Positions 1 to 6,396 of a stretch of 6,527 bases of DNA are shown here, piece by piece. The notes below the pieces were generated by a model, which did not search any database, was not told the origin of the DNA, and saw nothing but the letters and a program-made list of their open reading frames with translations. The translations under genes were made by a program, and so were the position numbers. Positions within the stretch are counted from its first letter, which is position 1, and every line of letters begins with the position of its first letter. Source of the stretch: an uncultured Muribaculaceae bacterium (GTDB lineage Bacteria; Bacteroidota; Bacteroidia; Bacteroidales; Muribaculaceae); NCBI GenBank assembly GCA_910577355.1, contig CAJTMY010000070.1:1-6527 (forward strand). The letters are read 5' to 3'.

Positions 1-53
1 AGAGCGTCGGATTCATAACCCGGAGGTCCCGAGTTCAATTCTCGGTCCCGCTA
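1..53 (+). tRNA. tRNA-Met (anticodon CAT), 3' part, 5' end outside the window
   Basis: The 3' part of a tRNA, beginning at about nucleotide 21. The D-stem 3' strand GAGC is at 2-5. The anticodon loop TTCATAA at 12-18 carries CAT at 14-16. A five-base variable loop (24-28) is followed by the T arm, with stem CCGAG/CTCGG around loop TTCAATT (29-45). The acceptor 3' strand TCCCGCT is at 46-52 and the discriminator A at 53. No CCA is encoded. The anticodon stem lacks the three consecutive G-C pairs typical of initiator tRNA, so elongator tRNA-Met is favoured. A lysidine-modified tRNA-Ile2, which also has a CAT gene anticodon, cannot be excluded without the 5' half. The lowest anticodon-stem position, A11 against C19, is a mismatch. 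Confidence 0.9.
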
Positions 54-55
54 CG

Positions 56-86
56 AAAGCTTCGATATTTTTGTCGGAGCTTTTTT
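56..86 (+). terminator. Intrinsic terminator after tRNA-Met
   Basis: A 10-bp stem, AAAGCTTCGA (56-65) with TCGGAGCTTT (74-83), holds one G-U pair and an 8-base loop. It is followed by more T residues, so the T run spans 81-86. It begins three bases after the tRNA discriminator base, so it most likely ends the tRNA transcript. Confidence 0.85.
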
Positions 87-223
87 ATTTGTGTTTGCGT
101 TGCAAAATTACAATATTTATTGAATAGACACCTGCGAAGTTGGTGTGACCAACCAAATTTACCAATTTCGTGTTGTCGCCCACGTAGGAATTGCGTGTTT
201 TTCTTGTTTTTCAAGTCAAATAC

Positions 224-254
224 TTGCATTCGGTAAATAATTTTATTTACTTTG
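224..254 (+). promoter_or_regulatory. Candidate Bacteroidetes-type promoter for the 283-2073 gene
   Basis: TTG at 224-226 and TACTTTG at 248-254 are separated by 21 bases. This approximates the Bacteroidetes TTTG / N19-21 / TAnnTTTG pattern, with the -7 box one T short. Transcription would start near 261, giving a leader of about 20 bases. The rest of the gap from 91 to 282 shows no gene or strong structure. Confidence 0.45.
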
Positions 255-282
255 CAGACAAACCAATATCCAAAGCCTGCAT

Positions 283-2073
283 ATGAAAAAACTCTACACA
301 CTATTTTTTGCTATTCTGTTTTTTGCTGTCCCTTGTGCATGGGGATATACTGTGAATTTCGACTTCGACGAAGCTACGCGGATCGAGTTTAGAATCAATA
401 ATCAGGATATCGAGATAAAATCAGGTATCAATACATTCGAGATGGCCCGCTACGCCAAGTTTGAGATCAAGGCCCGACGTGGCTGCGCTCTCATTTCAGT
501 GGTTGACAAGGCCGGCACGCCTTTCCGTATTATAGACGGACTGTGCTCGGAGCTTGTGTATCCCGATGCTGACGGCAATACTTATAAGGTGACAACAGTC
601 GACCTCGACGAAGCCCGCACGGCATCGTGCTATGTTACTCTTGTCGGCGATCCCGAACTTGTGGAGGCAAAACTGCCGGGTACGGCGTCGCGGGTATTTT
701 TCACCGAGGGGCGCCAGACACTCCGTTATTCGCCCGAATACGAATCTGAACTATCTTTGAGCTCGCTCGGTGACGCTCCTTTGTATAAGGTAACTGTAGA
801 CGGCGAGGATGCCGATGCCGGGTGGGGCTGCACCGTGCAGCTCAAGCCCGGATGTGAGATCGTTGTCAATCAGGCGGTGCCTCAGGAGGATGTGACAGTG
901 CGGTTTGTCTTCACACCGTCGGCTGAGGGCTGCATACAGGTAGTGAATATAAACAAATCGGATGTGAGGCTCGGCGAAGACAACTCGGTGACATGTCGCC
1001 CGGGCGACGAGATGGCGGTATACCTTAAGGATACTTACAAGCTCCTCGGGGTCAAGGTCGACGGTCGCGCGCTTACGACAGGTGTATTCGACTCGTATTT
1101 CTACCACTCGGTGAAAGACGATGCCACCATTGAGATCGATGCCCGTCCGTATGGCGACATACCGTTCACCGTAAATATAGACAATCCCGAGGCCGTGAGC
1201 CTCTACTGCGGATATGTGCATTCGGAGTACAAGATCGACCTTGCCGCCGGACTTAACAATGTAGGTGTTCCCGAGCTTGATCCGCGCCTTGTAATACGGC
1301 TCAACAGCGGGTATTACTTCAAGTCGTTCACCGATGCCGCAGGCAACGATTATACGGATGTGGAAGAGATAGAGGTGACGGACGGCCTGGCGCTAGATAT
1401 AGTCACTGCTCCGATAGTGGCCGACCGCAAAGCCGCCATATATGTCGACAATATAAGCCTTGCATCATATTTCTTTGAATTGGTCGATTCCTATAATGAC
1501 CTGATACCGGCGGCTACGGGTTATACCGTGTTTGGTTTCGGTGAGCAGCACAATCCCTTCGAGCTGTCATGGTATGCTTCGACGAAGATAGGCGACGCCT
1601 ATCTGAACAACGAGCCTCTTGAGCCTGAATCGCCCAATACTACCACATATCCCGTAGAGCTTGCCGACGGCGACGTGCTCAAAGTCTACCTGGCTGCCGA
1701 ACCGGTAATGCACGAATTGTGCTTTATGGTGGAAGACGGGATTGAACCCGAAGTGGATGTCGATGTCATAAAACGTATTGCCGATTTAGCATCGCCGGTG
1801 AGCTGCTTCAACGGCACGCTGGTGAGTGTATCCGCACCGGAAGCCTGTGTCAAGGTGAACGGTGAGCCACTTTCCTCGGGCAGTTTTGTTGTTGATGGAG
1901 ATACGCGCGTTGAGATAACGCGAAATTCCGACGGTATCGCTGGAATTGAAGCCGACGAGGAATCTGCCCCGGTCTACAATCTTCAAGGTATACGTGTGGG
2001 CGACACCGGTTGTATGGCCGACCTTCCGGCAGGAACATATATTACAAAAGGTAAAAGAATCAGCATTCGCTGA
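283..2073 (+). CDS. Secreted protein of unknown function with an internal tandem duplication
   Basis: I do not recognise a named family. Residues 1-21 form a signal peptide: MKK, a hydrophobic core, and a likely signal peptidase I site after Ala-Trp-Gly. Cys18 does not sit in a convincing lipobox. The mature part looks all-beta and splits into two halves of about 270 residues (22-287 and 295-548). Equivalent landmarks recur at a spacing of 266-274 residues: TVN at 23 and 296, GDA at 163 and 437, VKVDG...LTTG at 257 and VKVNG...LSSG at 523. Each half seems to hold three beta modules, loosely like InlB-type B-repeats; this comparison is weak. The last 44 residues (VYNLQGIRV, LPAGTY, basic end) resemble the C-terminal tail of many Bacteroidales exported proteins and recall type IX secretion sorting tails, but I cannot prove that route. 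The ATG at 283 places the signal peptide correctly. No Shine-Dalgarno is present. The gene stands alone with its own terminator, so the context gives no function. It is probably cell-surface or extracellular, perhaps for binding. Confidence 0.85.
   Translation: MKKLYTLFFAILFFAVPCAWGYTVNFDFDEATRIEFRINNQDIEIKSGINTFEMARYAKFEIKARRGCALISVVDKAGTPFRIIDGLCSELVYPDADGNTYKVTTVDLDEARTASCYVTLVGDPELVEAKLPGTASRVFFTEGRQTLRYSPEYESELSLSSLGDAPLYKVTVDGEDADAGWGCTVQLKPGCEIVVNQAVPQEDVTVRFVFTPSAEGCIQVVNINKSDVRLGEDNSVTCRPGDEMAVYLKDTYKLLGVKVDGRALTTGVFDSYFYHSVKDDATIEIDARPYGDIPFTVNIDNPEAVSLYCGYVHSEYKIDLAAGLNNVGVPELDPRLVIRLNSGYYFKSFTDAAGNDYTDVEEIEVTDGLALDIVTAPIVADRKAAIYVDNISLASYFFELVDSYNDLIPAATGYTVFGFGEQHNPFELSWYASTKIGDAYLNNEPLEPESPNTTTYPVELADGDVLKVYLAAEPVMHELCFMVEDGIEPEVDVDVIKRIADLASPVSCFNGTLVSVSAPEACVKVNGEPLSSGSFVVDGDTRVEITRNSDGIAGIEADEESAPVYNLQGIRVGDTGCMADLPAGTYITKGKRISIR
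346..1926 (+). repeat. Internal tandem duplication within the secreted protein (about 270 codons per copy)
   Basis: Copy 1 spans roughly 346-1143 (residues 22-287) and copy 2 roughly 1165-1926 (residues 295-548). The copies are recognisable only at protein level, by the same ordered landmarks at a nearly constant offset: TVN..D..EA near the start, a D-AG segment, GDA, a V-L-GD-type strand pair, VKV(D/N)G..L(T/S)(T/S)G, and a closing charged strand. Low identity implies an old duplication. Boundaries are approximate. Confidence 0.6.
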
Positions 2074-2085
2074 CCTTGCCATATA

Positions 2086-2109
2086 AGAGCTTGTTTAAAA
2101 ACAAGCTCT
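2086..2109. repeat. Perfect inverted repeat between gene end and terminator
   Basis: The arm AGAGCTTGTTT (2086-2096) is perfectly complementary to AAACAAGCTCT (2099-2109), leaving two central bases; in RNA the inner A-U pairs would open into a larger loop. It begins 12 bases after the stop codon at 2071-2073. There is no T tract on either side, so it is not a standard intrinsic terminator. It could be a 3'-end protecting hairpin, a genome-wide repeat, or a protein-binding palindrome. Confidence 0.6.
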
Positions 2110-2115
2110 AAGACA

Positions 2116-2154
2116 GGCGGCAATCGCAGTCCATGCGGTTGCCGCCCGCTTTTT
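2116..2154 (+). terminator. Intrinsic terminator of the secreted-protein gene
   Basis: A 13-bp stem, GGCGGCAATCGCA (2116-2128) with TGCGGTTGCCGCC (2134-2146), has one wobble pair and a 5-base loop. Three bases (CGC) then lead into TTTTT at 2150-2154. It begins 42 bases after the stop codon. Confidence 0.85.
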
Positions 2155-2167
2155 ACAGGATGTCTGC

Positions 2168-2204
2168 AAAACCAAAGCAGCCCCGGCAATGTTGCCGAGG
2201 CTGC
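2168..2204 (-). terminator. Intrinsic terminator after tRNA-His (also nadE read-through)
   Basis: Read on the minus strand, GCAGCC-T-CGGCAA pairs with TTGCCG-G-GGCTGC. This is 13 bp including one U-G wobble at 2183/2198. It is followed by TTTGGTTTT (complement of 2168-2176). The stem starts about six bases after the encoded CCA of tRNA-His. With the terminator at 2116-2154 it insulates two converging transcription units. Confidence 0.8.
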
Positions 2205-2212
2205 TGCTTTGG

Positions 2213-2286
<74 letters not shown>

Positions 2287-2307
2287 CATGTCTTGCTTAA
2301 AGCACTG

Positions 2308-2339
2308 CAAAGGTAGATACTTTTTCCGAATCTGCCAAA
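2308..2339 (-). promoter_or_regulatory. Near-consensus Bacteroidetes promoter for tRNA-His
   Basis: On the minus strand TTTG (complement of 2336-2339), a 20-base spacer and TACCTTTG (complement of 2308-2315) match the TTTG / N19-21 / TAnnTTTG consensus. The -7 box ends 21 bases before the extra 5' G of the tRNA. It lies in the 82-base gap after the nadE stop codon. Confidence 0.8.
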
Positions 2340-2368
2340 TTTTTGTACGGCTTTTTAGCAAGTTTTTT

Positions 2369-4297
2369 TCACAGGCTGTCGCATTCCCGCAGCCATAAAG
2401 TTGCCGAGGCATCCGAAGGCATGCGCCAATCGCCTCGTGGCGAAAGGGTTACACTGCCCACCTTCGGCCCGTCGGGAAGGCACGAGCGTTTGAATTGTTG
2501 TGTGAAGAATCGGCGGAAGAATGTCGTGATCCATTTCTTGATCACATCATGAGCAAAGCGGCCTTCAAAAGCCTTCTCGGCAAGCATGAATATGCGGCGG
2601 GGGCTAAAGCCGTATCGCAGCGTGTAGTAGAGGAAGAAGTCGTGCAGCTCGTATGGGCCTACCAGATCCTCGGTCTTCTGCGTTATGTTGCCATGGTCGT
2701 CGGCAGGTATCAGTTCGGGCGAGATAGGTGTGCCGATGATGTCGAGCAGAGCCTTGCGCTCCCTCTCGCTTGCCGATTCCCGTGCGAAATATTCCACCAG
2801 ATGCCGCACGAGTGTCTTAGGCACTCCGGCGTTTATGCCGTACATCGACATGTGGTCGCCGTTGTATGTGGCCCAGCCCAGTGCGAGTTCCGACAGGTCG
2901 CCGGTGCCGAGCACCATGCCGCCCGTCTGATTGGCCACATCCATCAGTATCTGCGTGCGCTCGCGCGCCTGCGAGTTTTCATAGGTCACATCGTGTGCCG
3001 ACGGGTCGTGGCCTATGTCGGAGAAGTGTTGGTTTACAGCCGCGGCGATTGGAATCTCGCGTATGCTTATGCCCAGCTCCTGCATCAGGGTATGGGCGTT
3101 GTTGCGGGTACGACCGGTAGTGCCGAAGCCGGGCATTGTTATGCCGGTGATGCCTTTTCGGTCGAGTTCCAGCGAGTCGAAGGCGCGCACGGCCACCAAC
3201 AGGGCAAGTGTCGAGTCGAGTCCGCCCGATATGCCTATCACAAGCGACCTGCAGCGGGTGGCATCCAGACGACGGCACAGCCCCGACATCTGTATGTGGA
3301 TTATCTCCTCACAGCGCTCGGCAAGATGATCCTTGTCGGCAGGCACGAAAGGCATGGGGTCGACAGTACGCAGCAGTTTCTCACGATGCCCTCCGGCTTC
3401 AGAGGCCTTTATGACTTTGTATGATCCGGCGTGGCGTGTCGAGCAGTCGGAGTAGGTCGTAAGATGCATGCGGTCGCGGCGAAGAGCCTCAACGTCGATA
3501 TCTGCCGCCACAAACTTGTTGCCTCGCTCGAAGCGCCGTCCGGCTTCGAGGGTACGGCCGTTGTCGCATATGATTGTCTTGCCGTCAAAACACAGGTCGG
3601 TGCTCGACTCGCCATATCCCGCCGAGGCATATACATATCCGCACACACAGCGAGCCGACTGCTGTGCGATGAGCGACCTCAGATAGCCGTATTTGCCCAC
3701 CACTTCATCAGATGCCGACAGGTTGGCGATGATCTCGGCGCCCGCCATTGCAAGATTGCAGCTCGGCGGTACCGGAACCCAAAGATCCTCACATATCTCG
3801 ACGCCTGTCTTCACGCCGCCCGTCTCAAAGAGCAGGGATGTGCCGAACGGCACACCGCATTGCCCGGCGATGTCGATTTCATCGATACTTGAGTCATATG
3901 CGGGCGCAAACCACCGGCGTTCATAAAATTCATTATAGTTCGGTATGAATGTTTTGGGAACGATGCCCAGTATCCGACCCCGGCTTATCGCGACAGCGCA
4001 ATTATATAGCGCACCGCCGGCCTTTACCGGCATGCCCACAATGCACAGTGGCAATGTGACCGGCATCTCGTCGAGCAGCTTCCGCAGCCCCGCCTCGGCG
4101 GCTGCAAGCAACGTGGAGTTGTGAAACAGGTCGGCGCAGGTGTAGGCCGTGAGCGACAGTTCAGGAAACACCACAAGATCGGGCTGAAGACGCGCCGTAT
4201 CGGTCATCATCGACAATATCTCGCCTACATTGGCCCCGACATCCGCCACATGTACCCGAGGCGAGCATGTCACAGCTCTGAAAAAACCGTTATGCAT
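2369..4297 (-). CDS. nadE: Glutamine-dependent NAD+ synthetase
   Basis: Catalyses the last step of NAD+ biosynthesis in the cytoplasm: nicotinate adenine dinucleotide + ATP + glutamine give NAD+, AMP, PPi and glutamate (EC 6.3.5.1). The 642 residues match the two-domain form, not the short ammonia-dependent E. coli type. The N-terminal nitrilase-like glutaminase (about 5-290) shows the Glu-Lys-Cys triad: E46 in FPELSLTAY, K115 in VPKTFIPNYNEFYERRWF, C169 in VEICEDLW. The C-terminal synthetase (about 325-642) has the ATP-pyrophosphatase loop SGGLDS (357-362), then GTGDLSELALGW (464-475), YNGDHMSMYGINAGVPKT (478-495) and the terminal PKVGSVTLSPRGDWRMPSD. All key residues are present, so the enzyme should be active. 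The ATG at 4297 directly precedes the conserved nitrilase start. No intrinsic terminator follows the stop, so transcripts may run through tRNA-His to the hairpin at 2168-2204. Confidence 0.97.
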   Translation of the reverse strand: MHNGFFRAVTCSPRVHVADVGANVGEILSMMTDTARLQPDLVVFPELSLTAYTCADLFHNSTLLAAAEAGLRKLLDEMPVTLPLCIVGMPVKAGGALYNCAVAISRGRILGIVPKTFIPNYNEFYERRWFAPAYDSSIDEIDIAGQCGVPFGTSLLFETGGVKTGVEICEDLWVPVPPSCNLAMAGAEIIANLSASDEVVGKYGYLRSLIAQQSARCVCGYVYASAGYGESSTDLCFDGKTIICDNGRTLEAGRRFERGNKFVAADIDVEALRRDRMHLTTYSDCSTRHAGSYKVIKASEAGGHREKLLRTVDPMPFVPADKDHLAERCEEIIHIQMSGLCRRLDATRCRSLVIGISGGLDSTLALLVAVRAFDSLELDRKGITGITMPGFGTTGRTRNNAHTLMQELGISIREIPIAAAVNQHFSDIGHDPSAHDVTYENSQARERTQILMDVANQTGGMVLGTGDLSELALGWATYNGDHMSMYGINAGVPKTLVRHLVEYFARESASERERKALLDIIGTPISPELIPADDHGNITQKTEDLVGPYELHDFFLYYTLRYGFSPRRIFMLAEKAFEGRFAHDVIKKWITTFFRRFFTQQFKRSCLPDGPKVGSVTLSPRGDWRMPSDASATLWLRECDSL

Positions 4298-4343
4298 ATG
4301 TATTTACGATTATATGGCAGCGCTTGTATGCGCTTTGAAACTG

Positions 4344-4351
4344 CAAAAATA
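4344..4351 (-). promoter_or_regulatory. nadE: Candidate -7 box for nadE
   Basis: On the minus strand TATTTTTG (complement of 4344-4351) fits TAnnTTTG, about 46 bases upstream of the nadE ATG. No good TTTG -33 element is visible 19-21 bases further upstream, so the match is partial. A small 5-bp hairpin (4319-4334, AGCGC/GCGCT) lies in the predicted leader. Confidence 0.4.
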
Positions 4352-4437
4352 ATATAAGTTGGCGACTTTTTATAATATTTAGAATAAAAACGGACAAATA
4401 GGACGAATATTCCACTAAAAAGGGCCGCTCCGTTAAA

Positions 4438-4451
4438 AAAATCGCGATTTT
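4438..4451. repeat. 14-base perfect palindrome AAAATCGCGATTTT
   Basis: Perfect two-fold symmetry around the TCGCGA core, about 87 bases from the nadE -7 box and 39 bases before the candidate exb -7 box. It could be an operator or a chance palindrome in AT-rich DNA; no family of regulator can be named from it. Confidence 0.4.
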
Positions 4452-4489
4452 GTTTTGAAAGTCGGAAATTAAGGTTTAAATTTGCGTGA

Positions 4490-4496
4490 TATTTTG
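4490..4496 (+). promoter_or_regulatory. Weak candidate -7 box for the exb operon
   Basis: TATTTTG at 4490-4496 resembles the Bacteroidetes -7 element with one T missing. No TTTG lies at the expected distance upstream. TATATTG at 4588-4594 is an equally weak alternative. Either would give a leader of roughly 100-200 bases. Confidence 0.25.
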
Positions 4497-4698
4497 AATA
4501 TGCGGATTCCACGACAGATCCTCAAATCAATACCATCGCCGCGGTCTTTGGCCGCCAATACGTTCTTACTTAAATAATTACTAACCCTATATTGAATAAT
4601 ATTCCGGGTGAGACAAATGCACAATACCCGACACTGTAGACAACAATTAACCTAAACATAAACCAATATTAAATTAAAACCAAAAGTATTAATTAATC

Positions 4699-5529
4699 AT
4701 GGAAGCTCAAAAGCCCTCCGTTCAAGCCGGCAAGTCCGCCGGTAAGGACAAGAAATCAACCAACGCCCCCGGTATCAAGAACGCATCGTGGGTAATCCTC
4801 ATCTGCGCCATCGTGTGCGTGCTCCTCTTCATCTTCTGGTTCGGTAACGACATGCACTTCGACGAAGACGGTCATCCGCAGAACCTCTGGGGTACAGTCT
4901 ACAAAGGCGGCTTCATCGTGCCTATCCTCCAGACCCTCTTCCTCACCGTTATCGTTATCTCCTTCGAACGTTGGTTTGCCCTCTCTTCCGCCAAGGGCAA
5001 AGGCTCTATCGCCAAGTTTGTGGCTGAAGTGAAGAAGTGCCTCAACCGCAACGATATCGCTGCCGCCCAGGAACTCTGCAAGAAGCAGAAAGGCTCTGTT
5101 GCAGCTGTTGTAAGCGCAGCGCTCGTTACCTATAAGGAGATGGACGCCAACACCGTTCTCACCAAGGAGCAGAAGATCGCCGCTCTCCAGAAGCAGGTCG
5201 AAGAGGCTACCGCCCTCGAAATGCCCGCCCTCCAGCAGAACCTCCCCATCGTGGCAACACTCACCACTCTCGGTACTCTCGTAGGTCTTCTCGGTACTGT
5301 GATGGGTATGATCAAGTCGTTCCAGGCTCTCGCCCAATCAGGTGCTCCCGACTCCACCGAGCTCTCGACCGGTATCTCTGAGGCTCTTATCAACACCGCC
5401 TTCGGTATCGCAACCGGTGCATTTGCAGTTATCTCCTATAACTTCTACACCAACAAGATCGACAACCTCACCTACGCCATCGACGAGATCGGCTTCTCTA
5501 TCGTGCAAACTTTTGCAGCCACTCACTAA
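4699..5529 (+). CDS. exbB: MotA/TolQ/ExbB-family proton channel subunit
   Basis: An inner-membrane subunit that, by family knowledge, forms a pentameric proton channel around an ExbD dimer and powers TonB-dependent uptake or a Tol-like system. The 276 residues begin with a Lys-rich cytoplasmic stretch. Hydrophobic segments follow at about 31-49, 72-92, 183-206 and 226-248. The large soluble part (about 95-180) lies between segments 2 and 3, as in ExbB. Diagnostic motifs are LGTLVGLLGTVMGMIKSF (191-208) and EALINTAFGIATGAFAVISYNF (228-249), with E228 and T233 in the expected ExbB/TolQ positions. The extra first segment gives four, one more than the three of E. coli ExbB. The start has no Shine-Dalgarno but an A-rich upstream region. 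All 22 Ile codons are ATC, implying high expression. An ExbD gene follows after 42 bases. The symbol reflects family only; TolQ is an alternative. Confidence 0.9.
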   Translation: MEAQKPSVQAGKSAGKDKKSTNAPGIKNASWVILICAIVCVLLFIFWFGNDMHFDEDGHPQNLWGTVYKGGFIVPILQTLFLTVIVISFERWFALSSAKGKGSIAKFVAEVKKCLNRNDIAAAQELCKKQKGSVAAVVSAALVTYKEMDANTVLTKEQKIAALQKQVEEATALEMPALQQNLPIVATLTTLGTLVGLLGTVMGMIKSFQALAQSGAPDSTELSTGISEALINTAFGIATGAFAVISYNFYTNKIDNLTYAIDEIGFSIVQTFAATH

Positions 5530-5571
5530 TCCCTTATTTTCCGAATTCAAATCTCTTACAATTAGGTAAAT

Positions 5572-6384
5572 ATGGGAAAAGTAAAAATTAAAAGAAAGAG
5601 TACGCTCATCGACATGACAGCGATGAGTGACGTGACTGTTCTTTTGCTTACTTTCTTCATGTTGACTTCTACCTTCCTGCAGAAAGAGCCCACCATCGTT
5701 TATACCCCGTCTTCGGTGTCAGAAGAAAAAGTGCCTGTCAACAACCTCGTTACAGTGCTTGTATCATCGGCCGACAAGAGCGGTAAACTCGAGGATCCCT
5801 CGCTTGTGGAAGGAAAACTCTTCATCTCGTTTACCGGTGACGCCGACTCTACATTCTCAAGCGAAAAGATTCGCCAGATGATGCTCAAGGAAGCGATCAC
5901 TATCTACAACGACCAGCATAAGAACGCACCGGTAAGCCTCACCAACGGACAGATTGCCGAATTCGGCAAGATCAACATGTTTGGTGTCCCGTTCCGTGAG
6001 CTTCCCGAATTCCTCTCGATGTCAATCACCGAACGCGATAAGTTCCAGGGCGACATGTCCAACCCTAAGGTTGGTATACCTATCGACGACAACAAGAACC
6101 GCGACGGCCGTCTCAACGACTTTCAGGTATGGCTCAAAGCTATATACAATGTAGCCCAGACCATCAATAACGAGCAGACCGCCGGTCTCTCGGCCGAGGA
6201 AGCCAAAGCCGTGCAGAACTTATACGCCGCTCTCATGCGTCAGGGCGAAGGTATCGCAGTGAAAGCCGACAAAGACACTCCGTTCACTACAGTACAGCAA
6301 GTCTTTGACAACCTCCAGACAATGAAGCTCAACAAGTTCAGCCTCATGACTGCTCTCAAATCAGAAGATGAACCCACCCAATAA
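5572..6384 (+). CDS. exbD: ExbD/TolR-family protein, enlarged (first of two)
   Basis: Stator-type partner of the ExbB channel: one N-terminal transmembrane helix and a periplasmic domain. The helix region is about 17-37. In IDMTAMSDVTVLLLTFFML the Asp at residue 20 sits where ExbD/TolR proteins carry their essential proton-binding Asp. At 270 residues it is about twice E. coli ExbD (141). The periplasmic part opens with an ExbD-like strand region (about 57-90) and closes with an ExbD-like segment (about 228-264: VKADKDTPFTTVQQVFDNL...). Between them is an insertion of roughly 120-140 residues, hydrophilic and partly helical, with no recognised domain. It follows the ExbB-family gene by 42 bases and precedes a second ExbD by 12, so the three are almost certainly co-transcribed. 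A weak AGG precedes the ATG. ExbD identity rests on the N-terminal motif and context. Confidence 0.85.
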   Translation: MGKVKIKRKSTLIDMTAMSDVTVLLLTFFMLTSTFLQKEPTIVYTPSSVSEEKVPVNNLVTVLVSSADKSGKLEDPSLVEGKLFISFTGDADSTFSSEKIRQMMLKEAITIYNDQHKNAPVSLTNGQIAEFGKINMFGVPFRELPEFLSMSITERDKFQGDMSNPKVGIPIDDNKNRDGRLNDFQVWLKAIYNVAQTINNEQTAGLSAEEAKAVQNLYAALMRQGEGIAVKADKDTPFTTVQQVFDNLQTMKLNKFSLMTALKSEDEPTQ

Positions 6385-6396
6385 ATGTAAAATCCA

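Larger units (their letters stand above)
4298..4698. other. Divergent intergenic region between nadE and the exb operon
   Basis: This 401-base AT-rich region holds no convincing gene. It contains the nadE -7 box (4344-4351), a 14-base perfect palindrome (4438-4451), weak plus-strand -7-like boxes at 4490-4496 and 4588-4594, a short GC-rich hairpin (GCGGTC/GGCCGC, 4541-4555), and a long A-rich stretch (about 4620-4698) before the ExbB start that looks like an untranslated leader. I saw no riboswitch or terminator fold. Confidence 0.6.

Noticed and set aside
103..110. Minus-strand TAATTTTG matching a -7 box
   Set aside because: No TTTG at the right distance upstream, and transcription would run only antisense into the tRNA.
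35..301. Minus-strand frame of 88 codons over the left intergenic region
   Set aside because: It overlaps the tRNA 3' end, the terminator and the promoter/start of the secreted-protein gene, and shows no signal peptide or motif.
2343..2552. Plus-strand frame of 69 codons over the nadE 3' end
   Set aside because: It is antisense to the conserved C-terminal motif of nadE and has no supporting promoter or motif.
2495..3424. Open frame of 309 codons on the plus strand, and several shorter ones, inside nadE
   Set aside because: They lie antisense to a fully conserved NAD+ synthetase with all catalytic motifs. Their translations are rich in His, Arg and Cys without any domain pattern, as expected of shadow frames in GC-rich coding DNA.
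4500..4577. Short frame of 25 codons in the exb leader
   Set aside because: Its ATG lies three bases after a candidate -7 box, so it may be upstream of the transcript start. The peptide has no recognisable feature.
4756..5337. Minus-strand frame of 193 codons within the ExbB-family gene
   Set aside because: Antisense shadow of a gene with strong codon bias; the Glu/Gly-rich translation follows from the plus-strand codon use.
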